A stretch of DNA of 64,000 nucleotides, from the NCBI RefSeq assembly GCF_018812025.1, contig NC_063045.1:18401046-18465045 (forward strand). The letters are read 5' to 3'. Within the stretch, counting starts at the first letter, position 1; every line of letters starts with the position of its first letter. This document shows, piece after piece, positions 41,577 through 54,634 of the stretch. A program made the translations under genes and the position numbers. Origin of the DNA: Megalobrama amblycephala. Lineage: Eukaryota; Chordata; Actinopteri; Cypriniformes; Xenocyprididae. The notes below the pieces were generated by a model. It worked only from the letters and a program-made list of their open reading frames with translations. It was not told where the DNA came from and did not search any database.

Positions 41577-41762
41577 CTTGCATGCTGGCTTCTGTCTGCT
41601 CATCTGCCTTTTGGCCTGATCTTCCAGTCCATCGTGTCAAGTTTTGTCCCCCAAATGTCCTGTGAAGAGCACTTCTTTCTTTTAAATGTTTTGTTGTTTG
41701 TCATTTGTTGGAGTTGCTTCTTCCTGCTAGTATGTCATTACTAATGTTTGAGGATGAACTAA

Positions 41763-41796
41763 AATAAAAAAAATCCATAAACATTGATCAAATAAA
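41763..41796 (+). other. lrrc39 polyadenylation signals
   Basis: Two AATAAA hexamers (41763-41768 and 41791-41796) lie about 190 to 220 bp past the lrrc39 stop. They are only 38 to 66 bp from the stop codon of the convergent trmt13. Assignment is by motif and position. Confidence 0.5.
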
Positions 41797-41833
41797 ATGA
41801 AGCATATGTGTCCTGCACTTTTGTTTGTGTGTC

Positions 41834-44800
41834 TTAAGAAGGCTGTTTAGATTCATCTCTATTCTGAATGGCTGTGGGAATGGCAGTTAGTAACACATTC
41901 TCCAATGACACATCTCTGCTTGTGTAGTATCTCAGACTGGTTTCAAAGCCTTTTTGCTGGAGGTAATACACTCTTCCGTGGTCAATCAGATGCTTACAAA
42001 GCCGCCCGATCTGTTCGCGATCTTCAACTGACATCAAACTGCAAGAAGAAATGTTTACAAATGAAATCCTGACCTTAACATAATACTTATTGGTTGAGAA
42101 AACTCAGCAGAAGACTCACCCGTTGAAGGTATCTGGCATAGCTTCCTCGCTCATCTCATGTTCCTCCTCTTCATCTGTTTTAAGTTCAGTTGTTTTTTCT
42201 GTTATCTTGGAGCTGAATTTTCTCATCCCGCAAGTGGCCCAGCTCGACATGCGCTGAAAAGCAGCAAACTCTTCTGGTCCAAGACCTTTCTGCCCTGAAG
42301 AACTCTTTTCCCACATAGTGTCTCCAGTCGCAACGGTGGTGGCAGCAAAGAGCGATGGCCAGTCCTGACACTATGAGCTCTTCACCAGTTTCCCTGTCTT
42401 CGGATGAGGGAACGGGCTTCATATCATCACCAGCACCCTCTGTCTGATTAAGTTTTACACGCTTTTTTGGAGGGTCATCATCTTTGTCAATGCAGTTGTG
42501 CTCAAATAAACACCGAAGGGCCAGATCTGTGGAGATAAGTTGACACTACATCAATCTTGCAGTACTGATACCATGATGATGTTTATGAAGTTTACTGAAT
42601 TCTAGTCTACCAGTTGCTGCACCACAGAGGTGCTTCCCAACACCAATAACAGGAAGTCCTTTTTCTCTCAGGAGAGGAACTTTTCCTGAAAGGACAAGGA
42701 GGAAATATTATTTATGAGAAGATCAATATAAAAAAAAAAAACAATTTATATTATTAGTGTTTAACACCATAAGGACCAGTTTTAGAAGCTTACTCACGTA
42801 AATCAAGGTGCTGAATATCAACCTGAAGTCTATCAAAAGTCGAGTCTGCATTTTTGTGCTTGCCATCTACCTTAAAAACACATCAAATTCAATTTTAACC
42901 TCACTTTCGAGCAGAAAGAACAATATTTGTTCTGTATTTGAGGAAAGGATAGCTTCATGCAAAGGATACCACACCTTAAAAGCGAGTACTGGACCTTTCC
43001 ACAAGTAAAAAATGGACATTTTCAGCTGCTTTAAGAGCAATGTGAATCCAATGGGACAATCTTCCCTTCCCTGCCCCAAACTCTATGTAGCATCTGTTTG
43101 GGCTGAGCAGTTCCAAACCCTCCATGTTTCCAAGGATCGAGGCCTGTGAAATCAGATATTATGAACACTGATTAAAAAAAAGACCATTTATATAGAGCAA
43201 GGATGAGCTACTTTTGTCCTGGAGGGACACTGTCCTGCAGAGTTTAGCTCCAACCTCTAATCAAACACACCGGAACAAGCTAGGTCAACGTCTTCAGGAT
43301 TACTAGGGCTGCTTTTAATGCTGCACTCATGTGCTATCGGAAATGTCCCACTTCCCACTTCTGAAGTCATGATAACAAGCTTCGTCTAGCTCATCTATTA
43401 AGGTGCTTTGTTGTCGGAAAGAACAAGAATCACGGAGGACACCAGGTTTATTCTTGCCTATTTATTGGAAAACTTGGGCATCAAAATTATCCCCAAGCTT
43501 CCCAGTGGTAAATACAACTTGAGAAGGTGTTCATGTCCAATTTTTAACTAGGAAATATTTACGATAATTCCAAAAGCATAAGTCCATTTTTTATGCCCTT
43601 CCCTTCATCTTGTTCACTCAGATGTACGTAATTGCTTACATTGCATGAGTGCCCACTACTGGAACCTAGGGCTGGGCGATATATCGCATGCGATTCTCAC
43701 GCGCATTTCGTCAGTAAAGCCGGTTCCCTGATTACCGCTAAATCGCCATCACCTGCTTTCAAATGAAGCGCCAATTAACAGACAGAGCCGTAGTTCACTG
43801 ATAAGCCACGCAAATATCGCGTTCATATATATCGCCCAGCCCTACTGGAACCCCTAAACCCTTGATCACTTGGAATCCACAATGGAGCCGATTTATTATT
43901 TACAGTTTTTTTCCTTATGAATTTGTTTTACACATTATTCTATAGGCCTGTATCTATGCTTAGGCTATTGGAGAAAATATAAAAAATTACACAATCACGA
44001 AAATGATAACAATACTATAAACTAGGCTATATGTATGTATATGTGTAAAAAACAAAATAACTCCAATATCATACACATATTGTGTGGGGTGGGGGTAAAT
44101 TAAGCACAATCTGCAGTGACATCACAAGTCGTGTTGCATTGTGGTCTCTGAATCTGCCTGAAGTATACATATTGAGTAGACTTACTATCTTTGTCAAAAT
44201 CGAGGGGTCGAGGGTCTGTCCAAATAAACGTCCCTTGCCCACTTGACGAAGTTGAACGCACTTCAAAATGGCAGCGGCGATTCCCCCAAGGGAAAGCGCT
44301 TAGGGAAGTTTGCAAGTGTATGTCTAAAAGTGGAGTTAAGTGCAGCCTAGAAAGCTAGTGGCAGGTGAGGTTATCATCGGGGTTGAAACAAAACTCTGCA
44401 GAACAGTGGCCCTCCAGGACTGAAGTTGCCCACCCCTGATATAGATTATGTATAGGCAAGGCAAGGCAATTTATTTATTTTTTATTTATTTGGCAGTATA
44501 GTTTGGCAGTTCTGGAAAGCTTTACCTGTTGTTTGAGGTGTTTAAAAGCAGAATCTCCATTCTTTGGATCATTTAGAGGCTCATGTAGAGCAGAATGTGA
44601 GAGTGTTTTTTCAACGAGTTTGGTATTTAGTCCTGAGGAAAACATAAATTACACATTACATAAAAAAATGACATTAAACCCTCCAACATCAAAGCCACCA
44701 ATTTTTGTGACCAATAACGTCTTTTGGGATCTAATTAATATGTAACAAACAGATTTAATAGTCATGTGATAAAACCCAAATGACAGCTGCTTACCTTGTA

Positions 44801-45421
44801 ATGCAGTTTTGAGTTTCACAATCAACTCATCCAGTTCCTCTTTGGATCGATCAGCAATGGAAATCTGCATTAACACATCTTTATTAAGCACATATCTTCT
44901 TTAAAGCCATGAAATGATAGATATATGCTCTCATAGACAGTATGATCACCTCTTCTATGGTTTGGTGTTCACTTTCACACCCAGCATTGATGTCCTTCAC
45001 ATAATAAATCTAATACAAATCAAACATAGCAGTCATTAGCACAAGAACTGTGCTATGAATTTCAAGAAACAAAGAAAAATAATGTACTCTCAAGAGATAA
45101 TAGGAGGTTGAGTTATTCATACGTACAGGTTTTGGTTTTTCTTTGGAATTACATTTCTTCAGGTGTTTAGCCAAGTTATCTTCAAATACAGTGCTGTTTA
45201 AAACAAGAGAGGTGGCTTTTGAATATAACATAAAAAGTTCTACATCTACCATTGAGACATGGGACAAAACTCTACCGGCTATTTATATCTTTTATGCAAC
45301 ATTACTACTATATGCATACAGAAGGATATAGATAATTTTTTACAATACACTCTTTTAGGTTTCATAGCTGTCATTTATGTCAACACATATATTATTGAAA
45401 ACATAATATCATGTTAAAATA

Positions 45422-45488
<67 letters not shown>

Positions 45489-46841
45489 TATATATGCTGA
45501 GTTGTCAGCATCATTACTCCAGTCTTCAGTGTCACATGATCCTTCAGAAATCATTGTAATATGCTGATTTATTATCAATGTTGGAAACAGTTGTGCTGCT
45601 TAATATTATTTTATAACCTGTGATACTTTTTCAGGATTCTTTGATGAATAAAAATATCAGCATTTATTTAAAATAGAAATCTTTTATAACAATATACACT
45701 ACCTGTTCAAAAGTTTGGGTCAGAATTTATTTTTTTTATTTTTTTTTTTTTAAAGAAATTAATACTTTTATTCTAGCATGGATGTGTTAAGTTGATAAAA
45801 AGTGATAGTAAAGATTTATATTGTTAGAAAAGATTTATATTTTGAATAAATGCTGTTCTTTTTAACATGTTATTCATCAGTGAATCCTGAAAAAAGTATC
45901 ACATGTTCCAAAAAAATATTAAGCAACACAACTGTTTTCAACTTTGATGAAACTTTGAGTTTCAAATCAGCATATTAGTATGATTTCTGAAGGATTCATG
46001 TGACACTGAAGACTGGAGTAATGATGTTGAAAATTCAGCTTTGCATCACAGGAATAAATTAAATTTTAAAATATATTTAAAAAACAAAAAAACAATTTTA
46101 AATTGTAATAATATTTCACAATATTATTGTTTTTCTGTATTTATTATGAAATAAATGCAGCCTTAATGAACATAAGAGACTTCGTTCAAAAACATTAAAA
46201 AAATTGTAATGTTTCCAAACTTTTGACTGGTAGTGTATTATAACACAGTAACATTTTCTGACTGTGGTGACTAAGATGGAGCTAAAAATCAGTTTTACAC
46301 CAGTCATAATTCATTCATTCACTTCTAGATTTGTCAGTATTCATATTAAATATTTTACACATGACTTTAAATGATTTATTCAACTTCGAGCCAGCTGTAA
46401 TATTTCTTAATGCATCAATCTGAAGCTGGAATGATTTCTATGATTCAGTTTGGACAGAACTACTCCACTTTCATACTTCTGACTACAGAAACCTCTCCAA
46501 GAAGAGTTAAAATCTTACTGTTTAGGGTCCAAAGGACAAGGGATTCGTTTTTTCTCACTCTCTTCGCCCTATATGAAAAAGACATAAAAGTTTATGCAAA
46601 CAGTTCCTAATTTGATCAACTAGTACTAATGAGGGCAGTGTAAGTAGAAGAGCATCCATTCAGAACAGGATAACAAGGACATTATAACGTATTTTCATTA
46701 ACATACAGCATTTGCATGTTCCCCGCAGAAGGTTTTCCCACTTCCAACAATCATCTTGCAGTATCGCTTCTTTTTTACTACATAAAAGGCACATCGTCCA
46801 GGTAAAGGCGCTGACACGCCGTCCGCTGCGGACCCCTCCAT
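41834..46841 (-). CDS. trmt13: tRNA:m4X modification enzyme TRM13 homologue, with two frameshifts
   Basis: TRMT13 2'-O-methylates position 4 of certain tRNAs. Exons are 46707-46841, 46519-46568, 45127-45193, 44950-45009, 44795-44864, 44526-44632, 42975-43143, 42798-42870, 42611-42685, 42120-42526 and 41834-42038. The N-terminal CCCH zinc finger runs from RCAFYVVKKKRYC to FCGEH. A CHHC finger follows (CPLDPKHTVFEDNLAKHLKKC, split in this sentence only by an exon border after Lys-Pro-Lys). The SAM-binding motif is EFGAGKGRLSHW and the active-site-like motif is ALCCHHRCDWRHYVGK. Exon 7 has a surplus T (TTTT at 42978-42981) that makes a literal TAA. Exon 10 has a surplus G (CCC on the plus strand at 42293-42295). 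Ignoring both gives about 471 residues, against 481 in human. An upstream in-frame ATG at 46892 could add 17 residues. The chosen start fits the family. Confidence 0.94.
43205..44440. mobile_element. Large TCCTGGAGGG-ended element in trmt13 intron 6
   Basis: The left end has GTCCTGGAGGGACACTG and CAGAGTTTAGCTCCAACC. The right end has AACTCTGCAGAACAGTGGCC and CTCCAGGACTGAAGTTG, mirroring it over about 1.2 kb. A complete hAT MITE (43667-43844) is nested inside. No transposase frame is visible. Confidence 0.5.
43667..43844. mobile_element. 178-bp hAT-type MITE with perfect 8-bp target duplication
   Basis: The ends are TAGGGCTGGGCGATATAT and its near-complement, with CTGGAACC duplicated at 43659-43666 and 43845-43852. 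Too short to encode anything; the interior is CpG-containing. Nested in a larger element in trmt13 intron 6. Confidence 0.87.
45485..46237. mobile_element. Nested hairpin elements with CACTACCTGTTCAAAAGTTTG end
   Basis: A unit at 45695-46237 begins TACACTACCTGTTCAAAAGT and ends AAACTTTTGACTGGTAGTGTA, suiting a TA-flanked Tc1-type MITE. Left of it, 45495-45660 (GCATCATTACTCCAGTCTTC and onward) is an inverted copy of 45880-46040. A TA run (45424-45483) adjoins. trmt13 intron 2. Confidence 0.6.
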
Positions 46842-47170
46842 ACTGATGACGCAACTAACTTCTTCCGCAAGACTTTTCAAAATAAGAGACACGAACGACA
46901 GAGATGATAACCATAAAAATTTATGTCTGTAAAATGTTATTTATTATTATTATTATTATAGTAGTAGTAGTAGTAGTAGTAATAGTAATATACTTTTATT
47001 GTACCTGTTAACTGTCGTTATCGAAACCGGAAGTGCATCGTCATCACGCGTGTTGTCAGTCAGCTGTTCGTTTACGTGCTGCCGTGTGATGATAGTTGTG
47101 TTTGCGTTCATTTCGCGAGCGGCACGCGCACATTCTGCGTGTAGTTGCACAACAGATTGAAAGATGTTTA
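46842..47170. promoter_or_regulatory. trmt13/osbpl1a head-to-head promoter region with ETS site
   Basis: A CpG-richer segment separates the trmt13 start from the osbpl1a 5' side. ACCGGAAGTG at 47026-47035 is a full ETS/GABPA consensus, typical of bidirectional housekeeping promoters. Several CGCG/CACGCG clusters follow up to about 47145. A TTA/TAG microsatellite (about 46938-46980) splits the region. The first osbpl1a noncoding exon probably starts near here, since the first coding exon begins two bases after an acceptor at 49062-49063. I could not define that exon's borders. Confidence 0.5.
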
Positions 47171-49065
47171 TTGAAGATGCTTGTAAAGAACTATGCACTC
47201 TTAGGAAAGATCCACATGTGTGAGTTACTTAAACAGGAAGCGTGCATCACATGCTTTGTCAAATCTATGATAAAGCACAATTTATGGAAGTCTCTTTTTA
47301 ATGTATTTATTTATTCATTTTTATTCTGGAGTGACTCTGGATTAGGGATGTTAGCGTGTCTCGAACCTCAAGTCATGCTTTAACTTTCAGAACTTTCAGG
47401 CAAGTCTTCTCTATATTTATTTTTTTAAAGTAAAATATTTTGAACATATAAGTTACCTTTGAAAAGTTTGTTTGGATGATTTGACTTATTAAAGAACGTT
47501 GATTTATATATATATAAATATATTTGGATTTTATTATGCTGCTTTGCATATATCTCCTACTATTGTTGACTGCAGCTCATGGCCAAATTCTCGCCTAATT
47601 CTTGAAGTCATAATAAGTGAGTAAACCCACATCCTGCTGACAAGATCTCCAGTGTGCGGATCTCAATGAACTGAAAGACTCAGTGTATAGAAACGGTTTT
47701 CGAGGCTTTTTATAAGGGCTACCTGGTTTTAAAGTTGAAGTCTTTACAACTTAAAAGGATATGAAGCAATAACATGAAGACGGGTTGATCAAGTTGAGCA
47801 CTCCTGGTGATGTTTTGCTCAGACAAGTTTGTGTCCATCTAGAAAGTCACATGACTGAAATGATTTTGTACAGTCTACTTTAACTTTGCTCTTTAATCAC
47901 GTACGGTAAGAGTTTATCTAATTCCCTCACAAAAGCACTGTGCTTTCATAACTTTTTGGTGTAACTTGTTCTTTCCAGATAAAAGTTACCTCATGTTTTT
48001 TTAATTTGATGCATGTCATTGAAATGGTTGTCTTAGAAACACAACCATAGTATTTTGATCTGTCAATCCCCACTTTTATTCGCTTTAATTGTGGTTTAGA
48101 CATAGTATGGTTCGTAAATAAACTACTTGTTTCCTTTAGGCTACTGACCTACATTCAACACAAAGAAAGCTTTATGGTTTACCAAACGGTTATTGCGTTA
48201 AAGGTGATGTTGCTAATCTGCATACCAAGACATTTGTCGTGCTTGCTTGGTTCAGTTTAGGTAATGTCTTAACTCTGTAAAGCCTAACATATGAAATGAT
48301 TGTCTGAAAAATCTTTTTTTTGTAAATGGAAGAGTTTATTGAAGGAAAAAAAATCATATTTGATACTTCAAACCGTCTTTTATGGTTCATTCATTCTCCT
48401 GCCTATATCATACTATATTAAGTTCATATGTATTATATAGGTAGGAGATATATGGAGCTCATACTTATGGAATCTTCTTTCTGCCATGGGAAAAAAAAAA
48501 AAAAAAATTCTGTAAAGAATTGTGTATTAAATGTGCTTTATAAATAAACCTGCCTTGCCTACATATATAAAATGCATATAAACATCAGTCTCTGTCTTCT
48601 AATAATATGTGTAAGATTAGATGATATTTAAATCCTTAGTTTTATAATCAAAGCTCTGTAGTTTTTATTGTGGGTGCAAAAACATATAATGCACTGAGAC
48701 ACAATGATGATTGAGAGATGAACAAATAAACATTCCTCAAAAGCCTGATCTATGAAGGTATTTTGGGTGATGTGGGTTCACGTTGCTGCTGTTTTTTATG
48801 AAAATTCCTGCTTATCGAAGCGGTGTCATGTGCTTGCCATCTTTTTCCTCCAAACTAAACGAGGAAATCACGTGGCAGCCATTTCAAAGAATTTGCCCTC
48901 ATAATTTTCTATTAGTGCAAAGAAAAATTTCACAACATCTTGAGTATTGAATGACTTTCTGACTGTTGTTCCAGATATAATTTCTCACAGTCCTGCTCTT
49001 CTTCACACTTACTGGTTCAGATTTATGGTTTGTAATGCTTTTTTGTTTGTTTTGTTAATAAAGCC
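47171..49065. other. osbpl1a 5' region, noncoding
   Basis: About 1.9 kb between the putative promoter and the first coding exon. Mostly AT-rich; I recognise no exon, though one or more untranslated first exons should be here. The acceptor before the start codon is preceded by a T-rich tract at 49036-49061. Confidence 0.4.
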
Positions 49066-50160
49066 ATGGAGGAGCTGGAACCGGAGGAGCAGTTCCTCAG
49101 GGATGCCAGGAACGGGAACTTAGAAGGTATCCAGAGGCTTTTGATGTCCAAGATAAAGGAGGAGGCCAAGATCGACATCAACTGCAAGGGTAGAACACGT
49201 CATTAGGTTTCCAATGTCCGTTCATATCACTCTAGATAATTTTGAGTACTTCTAATAGCATTGCGTTGTTTCAGGCAAGAGCAAATCAAATCATGGCTGG
49301 ACGCCTCTTCATCTGGCCAGTTACTTTGGTCACAAGGATGTTGTTGAGGAATTACTGAAGGTATCGATCGTCTCAGGCTTTTGATATAACACACATTCTG
49401 TGTATCATAGATGTGTGTGTTTATGAGAAGAATTAGGTTGGAAGAATGGCTTTGAGAGTGTCTGATTTTAGATCTTCTGTGCTTCCTACAGGCTGGAGCA
49501 GATGCCAATTTGCCAAATAATGTCGGAGACACGGCCCTCCATAAAGCGGCATTCACAGGGAGAAAAGTACGTTTTACTGGTATCGTATGTCGTCATACGC
49601 TGAGACTATGTATGTTTCTGCATAATTATAAACACTTTACCGGTGGAAAAAAAAATGTTTTAAATGTGTAGCTTAACAATTAGGCCAAAATAAAGATGGA
49701 AATAAACAACTTAAACTATATAAATATAAATACATACAAATACAACAACAACAATATTTTTATTATTATTATTATTATTATTAAATTGTTTATTATTAAT
49801 TATTATTTTATAATTAGGTATTATATTTTTATTCATAATTAATAATTTTTCAGTTTATTATGATAAAGCAATTAGTAATATTCTAATTATTAATTAAATA
49901 CAAACAATGGATATTGTTTTTATTGACTTATTTAATTATTAATTTATTACAATTTATTATTATTATTATTATTATACATTTAGTAATATTCTAATTATTA
50001 ATAAAATACTAATAAATTATATAATTTTATCAACTTATTTAATTAATATTACAATTTATTATTATTATTATTATTATTATTATACATTTAGTAATATTCT
50101 AATTATTAATAAGATACTAATAAATTATATGATTTATCAACTTATTTAATTAATATTACA

Positions 50161-50196
<36 letters not shown>

Positions 50197-52050
50197 GCAA
50201 CTATTAATATTCTAATTATGAATAACATACTCCTGAATATTGCATTTTTATTGACAAAACAGCTGGCATGAATATAACAGCAGAACAAAAATGATAATAA
50301 TAATTATTTATGAAACAATTAATTACTTATTATTATTATTATTATTATTATTTTACATTTTATAATTACAATAATAGTAATTTTATCAATTATTCCCTTT
50401 TTTTTATTATACAATTAGTAATATTTTAATTATTAATAAAATACTAATAAATTATATTATTATTATATTTTTATATTATTGTTATTATACATTTTCTATT
50501 TACAATAATAGTAATTTTATTAATTATTACAATTTATTATTTTGAGTAGTATGCAATGAGTAATATTCTAATTATTAATAAAATACTCATGAATATTAAA
50601 TGTTCATTGACTTACATTGACAAAACAACTTGGCATAAATATAATAACATAACAACAATGGTAATAATAATAATTATTATTATACATTTCATAATTACAA
50701 AGTTATTATTATATAATTAGTAAAATGTTAATTATTAACACAGTGTTCATAATGAATTTTTTTTTTTACTGACACAACTACTCATCTGAATGCTGAATAC
50801 CGATTGGATGGGTTGGACTCTGAATACTAACTGAATGCTGAATTCTGATTTTGCTGTTTAGGAGGTCGTAATGTTGCTTCTTCAGTATGACGCTTGTCCT
50901 TCTGTCATCAATGGGACGGCACAGATTCCTAAAGATATTACCCAGAGTGCTGAGATTAAAAGCATGTTGGAGGGTAAGCATGCTGAAATTGCATGAAAAT
51001 GTCCCTCTATTAAGTGTACTGAAGGTGCTTTGGATAAAATCTGCTGAGTGATTACTTTTGTTACTAAACTGTTACTGATAATGTTTTACTAACTAGCTGC
51101 GGAGAGGACTGAAGAGAGGAAGCTAGAGGAGCAGCTATTGGAGGCGGCGCGGGAAGGAGCCATAACGACCCTCACAAGACTGGTAATCTTTGCATAACCA
51201 TTGTAAAGACGGCTACATCATTTAATGGTAGCACTTTATTTTACAGTCCTGTTCCCCATTTACTTATTACAGTAATTACAATAACTGGGTAATAACTAGG
51301 TACTAACCCTGAACCTACACCTAAACCTAAACACGTACTGTAAAATGAAGTGCAATAGATTTAACGTTTTTTAAACGTTGATAATAACGTCTCTTGTTAC
51401 TCGTGTAGCTAAACATGAAGAAACCCCCGAACATAAACTGCACGGACCTGCTGGGAAACACGCCGCTGCACTGCGCTGCTTACAGGGCTCAGAAACAGTG
51501 TGCCATCAAACTCCTGCAGCACAAGGCCAACCCTAACATCAAGAACCAAAATGGTAATAAGCTCAAACTTATTTTAGCATCAATTTAAAGCTGTTTTCAT
51601 GTCAATATATACTCAATTGCCTGTGCATTTCTCTAAATGTTTTTATTGTTTCAGTTTTGTTACTGTCATAGTCCCATTTTCTTTACTATTTCAGTACGTC
51701 ATATTTGTTTTCAGATCAGACTGTTTTTGACTTGGCTAACGATGCGGAAATGAAGCAGATCATTGCAGGAAATGTTATGAAAGTAGGTTCATTTAACTGG
51801 ACAGTTCTAATGTACGAGTGTCACAAATGCAATATTTTTGTAATAACTTGTGTGATATGTTTCAAAAAACCTTGTCCATCACCATATATCATAAAACTGA
51901 TATTTAGCATAATTTACACTCATTTACGATGTTGTGAATTTGGTTTTGATCCTACAGGGCATGACGCGAAATGTTAAAACATTCGAGGGGCCTCTTTGGA
52001 AGGTATGCTATATCAAAACCTATAGTATACACACACACACACACACACAT

Positions 52051-52088
<38 letters not shown>

Positions 52089-54567
52089 TTCTAGATTTAG
52101 TATTTATTCTTAATGTATTATTTATTAATTCATTCTGTATTTATTATGTATTTAATTAATTTTTTTCTGGCTGTATTTATTTTATTTATCTTTCTGCATT
52201 TTTATTTATTTATTTTATTCTTTTTGTATTTGCTTTTTTTATTTTTTGTATTCTTTCTGAAATAAAATCTTTTTTTATATTTTTTGTTCTTTGTATTGAT
52301 TTTTTTTCTGTTTTATTTATTTTTATGTTTTTATTTATTCTTTCTGTATTTCATTATTTATTTTTTGTATTCTTTCTGAAATGAAATTTTTTTATTTACA
52401 TTTTTTCGTTATTATTTATTCTTTGTATTGATTTATTTATTTCTATTTTTATTTATTTTTATTTATTTTTTCTTTTTGTATTTACTTATTTATTCTGTAT
52501 TTAATCTTTTTATTTATTCTTTCTGTATTTAATTATTTATTTTTTGTATTCTTTCTGAAATAAAATCTGTTTTTATTTATATTTTCATTATTATTTATTT
52601 TTTGTATTGATTTATTTATTTATGTATTTAATATTTTTATTTATTCTTTATTATTTTTCTCATATTTTTTATTTTTTAAATATTTTTTCTTCATTTATTC
52701 TGTCTTTTTTTCTTTAATTTCTTTTAATTTAATTTATATTAATTTCTTTAATATTGTTTATTGAATATATTGTTGCAGAGCTCAAGGTTCTTTGGCTGGC
52801 GCTCCTACTGGGTAGTTCTTCAAGATGGAGTCTTGTCATGGTACCCTAAACAGTGAGTATCCGCCTCTAGTCCCAAAATGTAATGCTATAATTTAAAGAA
52901 ATTTGATTAAATAATAAAATTGAACGATAGCAAAATTGCTGAAATTAAAGACGTATTTTGCAGAAAAAATATTAGAATTTTTTTTTTTTTTATGGTAAAT
53001 TTTCATCCTTTTTTTTAACTCCTCAAGGTCAGATGTAGATTCAAGCTCACGCCGGCAAGGTTGCAAACCGTTAACACAAGCACAGTGCATGGTAAGATTT
53101 ATTTTATGATTTATCATGAGTAGCCAATTGTGGGATTTTTAACAGGACTTGGCTTTTCTTTGCAACTTTCAGATTAAAGCGAAAGACAGCTGCTATTTCA
53201 CTGTCAAATACTTTGACGACAGTGTTCACCATTTCAAAGTGTCACAGAAGAACAACCCTGAAGCCACCAGAAAAGTGAGATTCCTTTCTGCTCCTTCTTT
53301 TAATCTAGAGTGGAATGCATGATGTAAGTTTGTGTGAATGTTTGTTATATTTCAGAGTTGGCTGGAGGCCATTGAGGAACATTCAGCCTTTAGCACACAT
53401 TACTGCTCACAGGACCCAGAGAGTGAGGAAGACGAAGATGATGTTGTGTCTTTAATTGAGCTTTCTGACTCACTTCAGGTGAGAAATGATTTGCATCTTT
53501 TATCTTCACAATCACATCAGTTGATAAAATGCATGTGACCACCCTTTCTTCCTCTTCTACGAGGAAACTTGGCTGTTCTGAAACCTTAATCATGTGACAC
53601 CATTATCTATAAACTAAAAGGTCGTATTTTTTTACAGAAATTATGACAAAGATGACTGGCAGGGAAAACTCTATTTAGTTAGGAAAAAATATTTTAATTA
53701 AAATAAAAATGAGAGTCTGCAAGTATGTGTGTGTATATAAATATATGTGTGTATCCACCTTATTCCTGATGAGCCTACTGCATTTTGAATTATGGGTGTC
53801 ACTTAGGGTTTGGGGAACTTCCATTCAAAAAGACTGAAACAAATCATTTCAAATCATAAGGTTGCCCTACAAATAAAGCTTATCCGTCAGTTTTCCTTCT
53901 TGTTTTATTTTCAGACATCATGAGAATAACGTAACGCTTTGTATTTTAACGTGACAACAAGATTATCTATTGCAAGAGCACTTTTCAGTCGCTGCATTCT
54001 TTTCCTCATGATTGTTTTCTTTTTTCCCCCTTTGCATTCTGTTGTAATAGCATGAAAAAGGACAACATATACTGCACATTTTTGGTCTGTTCTCCCGATT
54101 TAATTTACGATATGTCCCGTTAATAATTGACTGGAATGCACAAAGAATCTCTCGTTGTTCTCCTCAAGTCCTCACATTTCTTTCCAGGTTTGTTTTCACA
54201 GGTAAATACAATTTATTATCTGTCAAAATGAAGGAAATCACTTTGAAATAGTATCACGCAATGCTGAAGTTAATGGACATTTTTGATTAATGCAACGTAT
54301 GCTACATAATACAGATTTATATTACTACAGTGATATTTAACCCGTCCGTTATTGCTGTGGAAAGAATCGTGCTTTTGGGGTTATTCATGGTCTGTTGAAA
54401 ATACCTTGTTGATGCTTTTACACTTTTAAATGGCCTTTTAATGTTCGATGGTTGGGGGTGAGTCGAATAATGTCATCTCATTGTACCCAGTTTAAAAAAA
54501 ATATATATTATTGTGTTCATAGAGCGAGCCTTTCACTGATTGTTTACAACTTAACAGAAGTCACACC

Positions 54568-54634
<67 letters not shown>

